From NCBI GenBank assembly GCA_905221605.1, contig CAJNDS010002077.1, forward strand, positions 183,501 through 247,500: a DNA stretch of 64,000 nt. Direction: 5' to 3'. The notes below the pieces were generated by a model. That model had not been told where the DNA came from and did no database searches. It saw only the letters and a list, made by a program, of their open reading frames with translations. Shown here piece by piece: positions 31,320 to 43,099 of the stretch. The stretch comes from Symbiodinium natans (taxonomy: Eukaryota; Sar; Dinophyceae; Suessiales; Symbiodiniaceae). How positions within the stretch are numbered: the first letter of the stretch is position 1; every line of letters begins with the position of its first letter. The position numbers and the translations under genes are program-made.

Positions 31320-32175
31320 AAAAAACGAAGCGTATTTCAGAAGAGAGGGCATAGCTCGCGAGCCTGGTTGGCTGGTCAGCTGCGTACCCTCTGCGCCGCC
31401 AGCGCCGCCTGCGCCACCCTGCCAGTATGGGTTCCTCGAGCTCGGCTGAGGGCTTCGGGTTTGCAGCTTGGAGTTTAAGGTGTGCGAACCACTGGGCGGG
31501 AATAAATTGGGGTACAGAGGCCAGAACAACAGGACCCTAAACCCTCTCTAAACCCTAAACCCTAAACCCTAAACCCTAAACCCTAAACCCTAAACCCTAA
31601 ACCCTAAACCCTAAACCCTGAACCTAAACCCTCAACCCAAACCCGAACTCGAAACTCTGAAGTCTTGTGGAGACTCTGAGCCGGCTGAGCAAAGCCCCCT
31701 TGGTAGCCTGGCAGGGGCCCCATCGGATCTGGACCGCCATACCTTGCGAGCTCTAGGGCTTCGGTTTAGGGCGGAAGTGTGGAGGGCTTCGGGTTGAAGG
31801 GCTTGGGATCAGGGCCCTCTGTGGGGAGTGAGGGGATTGGATTGATGCGGCTTTCGGCTGTTTCGGGGAGGGCCCTCGACCCCAAACCCTGAACCCTAAA
31901 CCCGAAGCCCTACGCCCGCAGTCCCACAACCAAGTTCAGCCTAGGCGCTGGTATTCTTGGTTCTTCTTCGAGGCGCAGAAGTACATGCCACCAAGGCAGC
32001 CACAGCACCTCAGGGTTGGTTTGAGTTGGGATGTGCCCCCCTTATACTAACAGTCCTTAATAGGGATGATAATCGGGGGGGGGGGGGGGGGGTACTAGAG
32101 TCCCTAGTGAGGACTGCAAGTATAGGGGGGGAACATTTCCAGGTGTAAGTCTTGTAGGGCTGGGTTCGGCCTGCC
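31320..32175 (-). CDS. Gene with Cys-rich and Gly/Gln/Pro-rich exons
   Basis: Pieces, 5' to 3': about 32175-32138 (PNPALQDLHLEM), 32008-31941 (CCGCLGGMYFCASKKNQEYQ), 31742-31675 (YGGPDPMGPLPGYQGGFAQP), about 31414-31320 (GGAGGAEGTQLTSQPGSRAM). CCGCLGGMYF resembles Cys-rich membrane-anchor modules near the end of small membrane proteins; this is only a resemblance. The 31675-31742 exon has a second good frame (MAVQIRWGPCQATKGALLS), so the model is tentative. Confidence 0.4.
31533..31620 (-). repeat. Telomere-like array, CCCTAAA on plus
   Basis: Eleven units, sense-oriented for the minus gene, between its exons. Confidence 0.95.
32028..32140. repeat. Palindromic element family A with poly-G centre
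   Basis: GGGATGTGCCCCCCTTATAC to AGTATAGGGGGGGAACATTT with an 18-G run in the middle. Lies between two minus-strand exons. Confidence 0.8.
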
Positions 32176-32510
32176 CCCCACTACCGAAACCCTGAACCCT
32201 AAACTATTCCTTTGACAAGAGATGCGAGACAAAACTAAAGATAAAGTGTAACGGTGGGGGCTAAGCGATTTGAGAAAAGTGCAAATCCTGTAACACTTTC
32301 GAAACCTGGTAATATGCATGTGATGCCTCCAAACAAGACTTTCAAGAAGTGGAATACACACGGCAAAGATCTGATTGGTTGCGCAAACCTACCCGAAACC
32401 CTAAACCCTAAACCCAAACCCTAACCCTAAACCCTAAACCCTAAAAGAAGTAATTTATATGGACTTCTCCCTGGCCCGAAAGCATGAAAGAATCCAACAA
32501 TCAAGACCAG

Positions 32511-35404
32511 GCTTGCCCAGGCCAAGGCACACCAAGAGGTTAAACAAGCCACCACCGCCCGCCTCAACTGGAGGATCGTCTTCCAAGGTTTAGGGTTTAG
32601 GGTTTAGGGTTTAGGGTTTAGGGTTTAGGGTTTAGGGTTTAGGGTTTAGGGTTTAGGGTCTAGGGTTTAGGGCTTAGGGTTTAGGGTTTAGGGTTTAGGT
32701 TTTAGGGTTTAGGGTTTAGTTGGTTTATGTCGGCCTTAGTACGAACATTCGAAACCCTACACCGACTAAGCTCAACTTGCGCCTGTATGCTTTCAGCCCG
32801 AAGCCCTGCACTCACCTCAGAGATTGGAGTTTAGGGTTCGGGTTAGGTCTATGCTAGCAGCTCGCCGTGGTTTAGGGGTTTCGGCCCAAGTTTCGGGCTT
32901 GGCGTTTGGGGCTTAGGGTTTGGGATTCCGGCGCCTCATGCCCGCCAGCGTAACCGCCAGCGTAAGACCGTTGAGCTGACGGCTGGCTCAGCGAGGTAAG
33001 GGTCAGGAAGAGCTGCTTCCTGAGTTAGGGTTCAGGGCTTGGGTCTGTGCTCTGTTTGCCCGACTCAGCGTCTTGGAGGTTTGGTAGGAGCAGTTTGGGA
33101 GTTGAGGGTTTCAGTAGGCTTTTTGGGGCTCTAGGGCGGGGAGTTGAAGATGAATGGCATAAGGTGTCTTTGGCATGCTGCCACACGGGGACATGCCCAC
33201 CCTTCCAAGAACGTCGCATGCTACTCCTGGTGTTATGTCAGTCACGCCAGGGCTGCTACCCCCAAAACTTGGGATGTTCCCCCTTAGGAGGAGGCACGAT
33301 AATCCCTGATAAGGCTGTTAGAATTTGGGGTAACATCCCAACCCGAAACCCTTAACCCTCAAACGCTCCAGCCTTTGGGAGTTCAGGGCTTGTGAGAAGG
33401 TCGGCCGTGGGCCCAGTTAAGGGCTTCGGGCTTTAGGCTTAAGGATGTGGGGGTTTTTGAACCCCAAAACGCTGAGAAGAGCTTCATTTCCGGAGGCTGC
33501 CAGTCCCCTGCGTTCTTGGAGGGAGGGCACACCACAGACCTCAGCTGATCGAGCCTCCCTGATCTCCTGACCCTTGCGACATGTACGTACCAGAAGAGGT
33601 TGCAAGATACTAACAGCTTTGACCCTAGACAAAACCGAAGGAACTGACTTCGTTCTGTCTCACAAAATCGAAGAGCTGGGACAAAATTATTAAAAGAGAG
33701 CCTCGAGACGGGTTGAAGTCTGAGCCAGAAACATGTGTGATGTTCACGGTGAGGGGCCAGGTGACCTGCGATGAACGCTAAACATCAAAGCCATAACGTC
33801 CCAAACTCTGACCCTTGAACTCTGAAGCCGTGCACCCTAAACCCTAAACCCTAAACCCTAAACCCTAAACAGCCCTAAACCCTAAACCCAAAACCCTAAA
33901 CCCCTCAAGGCCTGCCTCGGAAGGTGCGAAGCCCGTGCTCATGAGATCGTCCCTCGTGGCGTCGATCTTCGGCGACATCATCACATTGCAGGAGGAACCT
34001 CGCTGGAGGGGGTTAGGGTTTAGGGTTCAGGGTTTAGGGTTTGGGGGTTTGGGGTTTCGGGTTTGGGGTTTAGGGTTAGGGAGTATTGGCGGTTTAGCCG
34101 TTGATAAAGCGCAGGACCTGCGCCATGTTTTTCTCTTGGGGGCTTGGGGCTTTGAAGGCCTTGGGAGGCTTCGAGTTGCTAGGGCTTGAAGAAAAGTTCA
34201 CTCAGCCCGAAACTCTCAGCCCCGAAACCCGGAACAACAACGTCCCAATATCCCGAAACCCCAAGCCCTAAACCCTAAACCCTAAACCCTAAACCCTAAA
34301 CCCCACAACAAAAAAGGTGTTTGAAGGTTCAGAGAGAAGGGGCCGCCGTAGAGGCTGACGCAGGAGCTGCAGGAACCCGACCAGGGCCCCGAGGTGCAGG
34401 GCATGCCGTAGAGGTCCTCTCTCTGCAGGGGCTTTTGGGGGCTTCAAGAGCGGGCTACGGGGATGAAAGCACAGCAGGCTCAGTAGTTTACGGGTTCTGG
34501 GTGGCGGGGTACAAGTTTTGGAGCTTGAGGGCTTTAGGGGTTGAGGCATTGGAGGTTTAGGGTTCCATGGCCAGGCAACCCATTGTTGATGATCAGTTAA
34601 GGCGGGTGCGGAACCCCGACTTCGGGCGAATTGGAGGGTGGGTTCGTCCGGGCCCTGCGCCGCCTAGAGATCAGTCGGAGAAACCTGTGCCAGCCTGATG
34701 CTCACGATGCTCAGCCTGTGGGGGTTGGGGGGGGGGGGGGGGGGGGGGGGGGTGGGGGGCTCGAAGGCAGCGTGGGACGGTAGCCACGAGAAACTCGCGC
34801 TGCATGGGAAAAGAGCCTTGCAAAGAATAAGCTCATTTTAGGGGCGGTTTGTGAGGGTCTAAGGATTGAGGGTCTACTGGAGTTCATGGGTACTTCCAAG
34901 TAGAGGGTGCTCGGGCGATAACCTCATTTAGGGCCCTTATAACCCTGAAAAGCACCCTAATGAACCTCCAAGTAGGGGTTCATTTTTTGTTCTGGAACCG
35001 ATCTCCTGAACCCTCAGCCGGCAATGTCAGTTTCAGGTTTTCAGGTTTAGGTTCAGGTTTCAGGGATGAGGTTTGGGGTTTGGGGATGTAGGGGTTTTAG
35101 GGATTTAGGGCTTAGGGCCTAAGCGGAAAGCCCGCAGGTTTTTTGCTCTTCAACAGCCCGGGGCCCTTGCCGAGGTTCTACCCAAAAACAAGCTCCGGAA
35201 GTTTTCCGCGAATGTCGCGGTTTGGAGTTTAGGGTTTTAAGGTTTTTATTAAGTTTAGGGGAAAGGTTTAGGGTTAGGGTTTGGGGTTTAGGGTTAGGGT
35301 TTAAGATTTAAAGATTTAGGGTTAGGGCGGCGGGGGTGGGGGGGTTCTGGGCTTGATGGGCAGTCCTGGCGTGTGTAGCCCCCCAGGAGTATCCCATGGT
35401 GGTG
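32511..35404 (+). CDS. Plus-strand exon series, unknown protein
   Basis: Exons 32511-32587 (AKAHQEVKQATTARLNWRIV), 32949-32995 (RNRQRKTVELTAGSA), 33924-34011 (AKPVLMRSSLVASIFGDIIT), 34602-34717 (GCGTPTSGELEGGFVRALRR then LEISRRNLCQPDAHDAQP), 35157-35219 (PGALAEVLPKNKLRKFSANV), 35364-35404 (LACVAPQEYPMVV). Donors include GTTTAGGG (32588), GTAAGG, GTTAGGG, GTTTGG and GTAAGT. Codon third positions are strongly G/C. No family recognised, and not every join is in phase, so more than one gene is possible. Confidence 0.5.
32588..32719 (+). repeat. Telomere-like array starting at a 5' splice site
   Basis: Eighteen units; the first GT is the donor of exon 32511-32587. Confidence 0.9.
33271..33339. 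repeat. Family A element, short copy
   Basis: GGGATGTTCCCCCTTAGGAG to GAATTTGGGGTAACATCCC. Deleted in both arms. Confidence 0.7.
34310..34416 (-). CDS. Candidate exon antisense to the plus series
   Basis: Reads DLYGMPCTSGPWSGSCSSCV then SLYGGPFSLNL with almost all C or G at third positions, followed in sense by TTTAGGG repeats. The plus frame is poorer. Either a separate minus gene or a sign the plus model is wrong here. Confidence 0.45.
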
Positions 35405-35666
35405 GTAAGTACGGGTGCATAAGGCTGCCACCAATCTCAGCCCAACAGTGTCAGTCTTAGATTTTATAGTTAAGGTGTTTAGAGGGGCTTAAGATTACCC
35501 TAAACTCTAAACCCTCTCCTTGCCCGTGGATCGGCCGACCACACCAGTCCGGATGAACCCTGAACCCCAAACCCGCCTTAACCCCCTGAAAGCCTTCGCC
35601 CGCTGCGCGACATGGTTGAAAGGTCCGCGACAAACCGTCAACTTCGCCCTCACCCCCTAAACCCTT

Positions 35667-35767
35667 GGTAGCCCAGCAACCATTTATAATAAGGGCACCC
35701 TTTTTTGGGTAGCTTATTTTTAAAGGGAACCAGAACCAAAAAAGGTAAAGGCTACCACTGGGCTACC
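35667..35767. repeat. Inverted-repeat element, family C copy 2
   Basis: Perfect 10-bp terminal repeat GGTAGCCCAG / CTGGGCTACC, internal AAGGGCACCCTTTTTTGGGT as in copy 1. 101 bases. Confidence 0.7.
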
Positions 35768-36354
35768 AAGAGCCCCAAACGCTAACCCCTAAACCCTAAG
35801 CTCAGATCCAAGGACAGCCTAGACAAAAACATGAAGCCCAAACCCCCAAGCTCAACCAGAGAACCCTTCAGAAGAGCTGGGCGTAAGCCTACAGGGGCTA
35901 TCTTCTGTACAGTGCCAAGCCAGTGAGATAGCCTAGGCCCGCTGAGCTTCCGCGACACTGGTTAAGCCCTTTTTCTTCTTCTCTCCCTGATACCAGCACA
36001 CAGTTCGGCCGTGTTTACAGGCCACTGGACCGCGAGTTTTAAACCTCTAGTTTTTTCAGTTTCCACCTTCCGGACCCTTCGGGTCCCGAAGAGCCTAACC
36101 TGGCCAGCGACGCAGTGCGCTTTCGAGGAAAAGGACACAGCCCTTTCCGCGCACCTCCCTCAAACCCTCCCCCCCCCCTCCCTGGAAATGATAGACCCCC
36201 TTCCATTATTCTCCGGGTGGGGGGGAGACCTATTAATCAGAAGCACGGATCAAGGGTTCAGGGTTTAGGGTTTACGGTTTAGGGATTCGGGTTGAAGCTT
36301 CAGGTTTAGGTACCCCACCCCACAAATTATAGGGCTGGGGATTAGGCCGACAAC

Positions 36355-36429
36355 ATAGCCGGCCACAAGCGGCGCCACCCACCATCGCGATGGACCGTGC
36401 CCGACACTGCCCTGGTAGGCGTTCTGATC
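36355..36429 (-). CDS. Candidate membrane-segment exon
   Basis: Reads DQNAYQGSVGHGPSRWWVAP then LVAGY, 25 codons, phase 0, acceptor CCAAG, donor GTTGTC. Confidence 0.5.
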
Positions 36430-37429
36430 CTTGGGGCATGGGATTTTAGGGCCTTTAGGACTACGGGTTTAGGGTGTAGGGTTGTAGGGTTGGTTATTAG
36501 GGTTTTAGGGTTTAGGGTTTAGGGTTAGGGTTTAGGGTTTAGGTTTAGGGTTTTTAGGGTTTAGGGATATAGGGGTTTTTTTTAGGGTTTTAGGGCTGGG
36601 GTTCGGGTGTGTTGGGGGTGCTCGCTGCTCTTGGGGGTTCGGGGTGCTTTTTCCCGTTATGTCGCTGCGGAAAAACTCTAATTTCTGAACACGCACCATT
36701 TTGAAGGTCGGTCTTTATTCCTGAACATCCCGACAGGACCTCTATAAATGTACAATTGTTATATATACCCACACTCACACAGCAACATATAACAGCAAGA
36801 GCCAAGAAAAGGCCCTACCGCAGGCTTTGCAGGCTTTCATCTGTTGCTTTGCTGTGATGTGTGTATGTGCGTGGCTCAACTTTATGACTTGAGGGCTACG
36901 TGGCAGAAAGACTACCAACAAAACCCAGAGAGACTTTCTTCAAACGAAGAACCAAGATTCCGGAGTAGCCGTATGAGGTGCTCATTGGCGTGTGGCCTCC
37001 AGGTTTGCTGCAAACCTAAACCCTAAACCCTAAACCCCTAAAACCTAAACCCTAACCCTAAAACCCGAAACCTACACCTCCCACCGGGCACAGCCCATGT
37101 GTGCGCAAAGCCTCCAATGCTTGCATCGCATAGGCCGAGCTGGGATATCGAGGAAACCCATGTACGAGCTGCTGTAGGGGTTTGCCTCAGCAGTTCCAAC
37201 TGTGAAGGTCAGCGGACTCTAGACTACGGGCTCATCGCAAAAAAAAAGGCACAAACAACATAACACAGAAAACAAATAATATAGACAGACAGGCAAACCA
37301 CAAACGCAACATACGTACACACACACACACACCCACCCACCCCACCCACCCACCACCCCCCCACACCACAGCACAGCACGCACGCACCGCGCGCAACCAG
37401 CGCGCATGCAGGCACAGATAAAGGAAGAA

Positions 37430-37674
37430 GAAAGAAAAGGTTCCAACCACGACCTCTGGGATCTATATCCAGAGCTGCTCCCACCGATGTTGTACGGCGT
37501 CGGCGGTAAGCTGCTGTATCCATAGCCGCCAGTAGCGCTGGTAGTGCCTCGACGAACGCACGCTTCCGCCACCAGCAGCATAGCGGAAGCTGGTAGCCCC
37601 AGGGACGGCTGACATACGACGGCGTGGGCTGCCAACGCCGACAGGTGAGGTGGGTCCCTTATGGGTTTGTCCAT
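37430..37674 (-). CDS. Open reading block, unknown protein
   Basis: Part of the longest minus-strand frame in this part (to 37219). Natural-looking part reads VAEACVRRGTTSATGGYGYS then SLPPTPYNIGGSSSGYR. Two other frames are also open, so the frame is tentative. The downstream GT/GGGTGG-rich part looks non-coding. Confidence 0.35.
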
Positions 37675-38321
37675 GCCGCGCTAAAGAACAAAGCGAATGC
37701 GTACTCAAGACACAGTTCGAAGCAGCTGCCAGAAACCATATAGGTGCCAAACCCACACCCTCAACCCCTCCACACACAGACGGAACACCAAACCTAAGTG
37801 CAAAAAGTCCTTAAACAGCCAAGGTTACGAGCCCCGTTGAAGACACGGCGTCGGCGTGGTGAGAACCACGTCGTAGGGTTTAGGTTGATTCCTCCCACCG
37901 CCACCTCCTGCAACATGGTTTAGGGCTAGGGATGAGGGGTTTGGGGTTTCGCGGGCCGTGGCTTGAACGCAAGGGCTGAGGGTTTTCAATTGGCTCTGAT
38001 CTCGTGAGTCCAGAATAACGCGAATACCAGTCAACAAGAGGAGCCCGCCGGAAATGCCCACCACACATTTGACCCTCGCCTACTGCCTTCTAGCGCTATC
38101 CAAATTGTCAGTGCTGGTAGGGGTTTGCGTTTTTTTAGAATGAGATTGAACCCACAGGTCACATGCTGTCTTAAACGGAAAGCGCAACGAGTTGGCAGCT
38201 CTCTCTTCCTTATACTAGAACTAACACCAACCTCTACACCCTAAACCCCTAGGCCCCCAAACGGTCCAAACCCCTAAACCTAAACCCTAAACCCTTAACC
38301 CTTAAACCCTAAACCCCAAAC

Positions 38322-38443
38322 CGTGGCTCGCGTTTGGTGGGTTTGTTCTTGGCGGCTTGCGCCTGTTCGGGCCGGAGCCCGAAGAGAACGCCGTCGCGAG
38401 CCAAAAAGCCTACCTCGGACGGCGACTGAAGCCTCTCTGGATG
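38322..38443 (-). CDS. Exon with GTTTGGGG donor
   Basis: Reads HPERLQSPSEVGFLARDGVL then FGLRPEQAQAAKNKPTKREP, 40 codons plus 2 bases. Acceptor TTGCACAG. The intron begins GTTTGGGGTTTAGGG. Protein not recognised. Confidence 0.6.
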
Positions 38444-38459
38444 CTGTGCAACAACTGCA

Positions 38460-40290
38460 TAGACCAAAAGTTTTCCGAATATAACATATATAATATTATG
38501 TGTATATATCATATATTATATATACTGAATGTGAATCTATCGGTTCTATGTAGAGCATCCACATTCTGGAATACGTATATTCAAACTACATGCATACTGA
38601 TGATGAAGCTACACATCAACAGAATCGCGAACGAAACCACAATAGACAGAAACATGTTGTAATCATGTATGGAAAGTGGCATAGCCATACTACACACCTG
38701 TTTATAATGTACTTATATATGTGAACGTATAAACCTATATATATATATCTGTATATATTATTTCTTTCGCTGTACTTAGTTGTCTACATCGTTTGTTTCT
38801 TTCTGGCGAGCTGCTTTGCTGCGAACACCGATGGGTTTATTGATGGACCAAAAGCTGAGCACAATCGAGAATTAACTAAACTAGTCAGAGATTGAACCCT
38901 GGAAGCGGTTCTGTCCTTAAACTGAAAAGTCGGGCGAATGAATTGCTCCACCTTGTTTTAGTTTTCCTGTCACTGCAGAACCGCCTGGTTTTTAAAAAAG
39001 CGACACGTCTGGATGCACCACCGGCATCTTTTCTCAAAATGGCACATGCATTCAGGCAGATTTTGTCTCGACCTTCCCCCAAAAACGATGGACAAACCTG
39101 CTGCTATCGGCCCACCTCCAAACAACAGAGAGTCTCCTGGGGCACCTCCTGTTTCCCACCTCCTCCTCCGTCCCTGGTTCTTGCTCTTGCACTCTCAGAA
39201 ATGGAAGCGGAAAGGTCTTCCTCTCTCAACCTCCTTCCTCCGCTCTCGTTCTCTTCTTGCCATGCTGTTTCGTCGCTGGAAGGAAGGGATAGAACAAAAA
39301 GAGAAAGGAGAAGAAGAAGAGGCAGACGGGGCCTCTTGCCTGTCCCTTCCTCCTTTTCCTCCATCTTCTCTTTCCACTGTGACTCCTGACGAGGCCTAAG
39401 GAAAGAGGGGAGAAAGGGAAGAGGCGACAGGAAGGGAGGAAGAAGAAAACGTCAAACCTCAAAGGCCTGAGGCACTTGTCGCTGAGTTTGCTTGGAGTTT
39501 TGTTGAGACAGGCGATGGTGCTTCTAGGTGTGTGAGCAGATCAGCGTAGAAGCAGCAGATCCAAGTTAACGTACGAACAGCACTTAACTCAGTACGCAAA
39601 AGGCGCGTTATGGAATTGTGTCTTGCACGTGTCCCATTGACAACGTAACCTGGTCCACATTCAGGAGTTGAAGCTATTCCCGGTACAACGTTGTTGCAGT
39701 CGTGGGACAACAATGCCCACTGACCTAAACAGATAGTTTTTGTTGTCTATGAAGGAACACATGGTCTTGCCGCTTCTGAAGTGAAGCTAGTGTCATATAG
39801 GGCTTTCCTTTCAAAAAGATACGGTTTTTGGTGAGTGTGTGTGTGTGTGTATTTTATATACATATATGTAAAGACGTAGGCACCCCTTAAGGTTTACAGG
39901 CACCCCTTACCACAAACACACGATGAAAGCCAATTAGTCCTTCTCCTTCTAGAATTATACATTTCCCTATTCTTACGCCTTAAGCCAATGAATTAAGAAT
40001 CCCTTTCAAGTAAATAAAAACAAGGTGAAATGAAATGTGAAAGAAATGAACTCACTGAAATACCATTAATAGAAGTGTGTTCTCTGCAGAAAAACAATAC
40101 TATTATTAAGATTATCTTCATGAGGAATATTAGTACTGTTAAAAATTGTGGACCCTGTTGACCATAGAACTAATAATCAATTCCCCTCATTCATGAGGTT
40201 ACTAGTTTAAAGGCCTTTTGTTCGTCCCATCATCGACATAAGAATAGCTAAGCTCCAGCATACGCAGCATGAACAAAGCAGGACGTGTCC
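38460..40290. other. AT-richer island without telomere-like repeats
   Basis: No TTTAGGG unit in about 1.8 kb. Holds TA microsatellites (near 38480-38530, 38735-38760, 39850-39870) and a polypurine/polypyrimidine block 39160-39450 whose ORFs on both strands I do not trust. Likely intergenic or UTR around the gene at 40296. Confidence 0.6.
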
Positions 40291-40295
40291 TCAAC

Positions 40296-40811
40296 TTAAA
40301 CCGCGTCCGCGTCTGCTGCCTCTGAGGAGTTCTGCTGCCTGAGCTGCTGCTCAGACAGCCGCCGGTTAGGCGCCGAGCAGGGTAAGCGTAACCACCCGCT
40401 GAGTTGATCCGTACCACCTGGGCTGATATCCTATGGATATATTTATATATATATAATATATATATAATATATAAACAGGGCTTCCTTGTGAAGCAACCCC
40501 CCCACCCACCCCACCCTCCACCCCACTCCCAAGAGGTTCTTACATAGATCCCCCCTCCTACCCTCCTTGCCAAGCGCATCCTGGCAATGAAGCTTAGACC
40601 CACGGAGCTCTGCGCCGTGCGGAAACGGTGAAAATATGAGCTCGTACTCTGAGTGGTGGGCTTTTTGAATCGTGAGGGTGGCGTGGCCCGGGTCCACTAG
40701 GACAGACAACGAGAGGACGTCCACAGATGCCAGAACACCCGAGAAGGCGCCCTGCGCGCTGCATCGAAGTAATACCCCCAGCCACACCAGGGAAAAGAGT
40801 CTTGCAGCCAT
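40296..40811 (-). CDS. Two-exon gene, predicted secretory-pathway protein, 123 aa
   Basis: Exon 40811-40562 starts ATG and reads MAARLFSLVWLGVLLRCSAQ, a good signal peptide, then SVDVLSLSVLVDPGHATLTI and SEYELIFSPFPHGAELRG. A 144-nt GTAGGA...CCCAG intron carrying a TA microsatellite joins in phase to 40417-40296 (DQLSGWLRLPCSAPNRRLSE then QQLRQQ) and a stop. Layout faintly recalls EMC10-type ER proteins (a beta-rich N-terminal domain, then LSEEE..L), but this is a guess, and a further exon is possible. Its structure, one ordinary intron without repeats, differs from the rest of the window. Confidence 0.6.
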
Positions 40812-41308
40812 GGCTGAGAAAAAGGGGCATCAAAAGGGGCCGCCTTGGGCCGACAAAGGATATGGAGTTACGAGAGCGGACCCAAAAAAAACCTTCAAGC
40901 AGCCATGGCCGGCAACCCCTCATCAGTTGCAGAGCCCCCTGCTGGTGCTTTCTACGTTTAGGCCAAACATCTGGGGGATCAAGGTTGCTCCTGACTAAGG
41001 AGGCCGATAAGCAAAGCTTGTCAGATCTCGCATCTTCACCAGAACCTCACAGAAGTTTCCTCGGAGATGGCACGAAGCCTAGGCCCTTTAGTACCCCCGC
41101 TTTCGCCTATGCTGGGTCAGTGGAGTTTTGGTTTTAGGGGATAGGATTAGGGGACCCTTGGGGATATAGACCCTCTGAATAAGGTCCCTGCTTAAGAGAC
41201 CAGCGAGGAGGGTTAAGAAGGGTTTTCCCTTTTAAGGGGCCCCCTTGTCCTACCATAATAGGAGGGTTTAATGAACTCCGAGCCTGCCTACACAAGGTAA
41301 ACTCCGAG

Positions 41309-41431
41309 CCTTGGGAGCTTGGCGTCATGTCGGTGAATCCGGACTCTGGTGCGTTCGGCGTCAGAAATGGCCACTTACAATTTGAAGAGCTGGTAACGAC
41401 TCCCTGCAAAAATAACCCAGCCTACCTCTGA
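41309..41431 (+). CDS. Candidate terminal exon
   Basis: Reads PWELGVMSVNPDSGAFGVRN then GHLQFEELVTTPCKNNPAYL and TGA. A GTAACG donor inside (after FEEL) is an alternative end. The minus strand is also partly open. Confidence 0.45.
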   Translation, partial: PWELGVMSVNPDSGAFGVRNGHLQFEELVTTPCKNNPAYL

Positions 41432-42296
41432 CCCTTGCGGAATGAACCCGAAAACTATAAACCGTAAATACTCTCCCCAAAACACTACGAAACACCTAGA
41501 CCTAGACCCCGAAACCCTAAACCTGCTGCTGCTTTTGAGAAGCCCAAGACATGAGTTCCGCACCCCAGTTGTAGCATAGCCTGCACCATCTTGCTGTAGC
41601 CCGCTGCACGCCTGTGTTGCGCCGATCGCCCCCGTGTGTTTAGGAATTCGAATTTCCAAGCCCCCCGTTCAAAGCCAAGGCTCTGAAGTTGCACACAAAC
41701 CCTTTCTTAGGGAAGGCCCCGACCAAACCCAAGCCCCGAGCAGCCCCTCTAAGCCCTCTAAGAGCCCTCTAGAGCCCTCCAAGCCCTCTAAGGCCCGGCT
41801 CTCTCTCAAGTCCCGAAACCCTTGAAGTGAGCCGTGGATGGCAGGCCAGCCCTGTGTAATTGCCGCCGTACCTCAGAGAGGTTCGGGCTATGGCTTGGGA
41901 GGAGTTAAAGGGGGCCCCTTGGGCACTGAAAAGCGCAAACCTAGTGCCTTTTAGGGTTTAGGGTTAGGGTTTAGGGTTTAGGGTAGGGTGTCGGGTGTAG
42001 GGTCTAGGGTTTAAAGGGGTTTGGGGTTGGGGTTTCGTGTGTGGGCCTCAAACCCAACTCCAAGCTTCCTCTCAGGCGGAAAGAAAATTCCCCCGTCCCT
42101 GGGAATAAGGCTTAAAGGTCTAGTGTCTCGAGGGCTTAAGCCCCAACCCGGGTCTTGGGTGTGGGTGTAGAGTCCAGGCAAGCTCAAGCTCCACAAGCAC
42201 AAACGCTACACCTCCAAACTCTAAGCGCCCAGGGCGCAACGCCCAAGCTCCTCGCCCTGAACCGCGAAGACTCTGTAAACCCTCAGCCCCCATTGC

Positions 42297-42368
42297 CCCC
42301 CCTGTGAACTCTGCGAACTCTGATTTCATCCGGCACAAAGCAGACAGCACTTCTGAAGCTGGCTGGTC
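42297..42368 (-). CDS. Candidate exon
   Basis: Reads DQPASEVLSALCRMKSEFAE then FTGG, 24 codons, CAG acceptor, apparent GC donor. Confidence 0.45.
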
Positions 42369-42593
42369 CTGGCTGATGGTGTTTCTCAATCATCACCTCT
42401 GCTGCGTATTGAATGCAGGCGAAGCTGAGCTCCGAATATATTATTTCGAGGATTTATATGCGCTTAGGGCTTCAAAGGCTTGAGGCTTCAGTGTGAAGGG
42501 CCTAGGAGTTTCGGGCTTCTTGGTGCGCACGGCCGTCTGCCCGTACTGTTGAGTGCAAGCTCACGACATAGACATGAACTGTAGAGCCCCTAC

Positions 42594-42638
42594 AAAGAGC
42601 TCACGGGCCGCCTCGAAACTTAAGGCGATCATGGGAGC
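42594..42638 (-). CDS. Candidate short exon
   Basis: Reads APMIALSFEAARELF, 15 codons, donor GTAGGG. Confidence 0.4.
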
Positions 42639-43006
42639 CTCGACCCGTCGAGGTTGAGTAGGGTGCGGGGTTCAGGGCTCAGAGCTTCGGGTGCAGGCCT
42701 CAAGCGTTTTTAGGGTTGTAGGGTTTAGGTTTCTGAGTGGGCGGGGGAGAGCGCCTGACTCCCAACGCCTACACCTACACCCTAAAAGCCACCCAAAACC
42801 TTGCCCCAACCCGAAAGCCTTGTGCTTAAGCTTAATTTTTGGGTGGAGGGTGCCTTGCAGGAGGTGAGGATTACTAGAGTTCAGCTCAAGAAGGCAACGC
42901 TCCAAGGGTAAAGAGCCAAAGAACCTCCAATGCTTAGGGAACCCTGAGCCCGAACCCCTGAGACCCTATGAAGGTTTGGGGCAGAAGAACGAAAGTTCCA
43001 TGCTAG

Positions 43007-43099
43007 TTGTCCCGACCCCTTGGGCGTTTGGGCTACTGCCGGCCCAGCCGCTGCTGTAGTGGTGGATGCGCCCCACCACCTCGGTTCCAGACCTCGCAG
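43007..43099 (+). CDS. Candidate exon with consensus GTAAGG donor
   Basis: Reads CPDPLGVWATAGPAAAVVVD then APHHLGSRPR. Acceptor GCTAG. Confidence 0.45.

Noticed and set aside
39160-39450. Overlapping ORFs of 78-165 codons on both strands
   Set aside because: The block is polypurine/polypyrimidine (CTCCTTC, GAAGAAG), which opens several frames at once; no splice or start context supports one.
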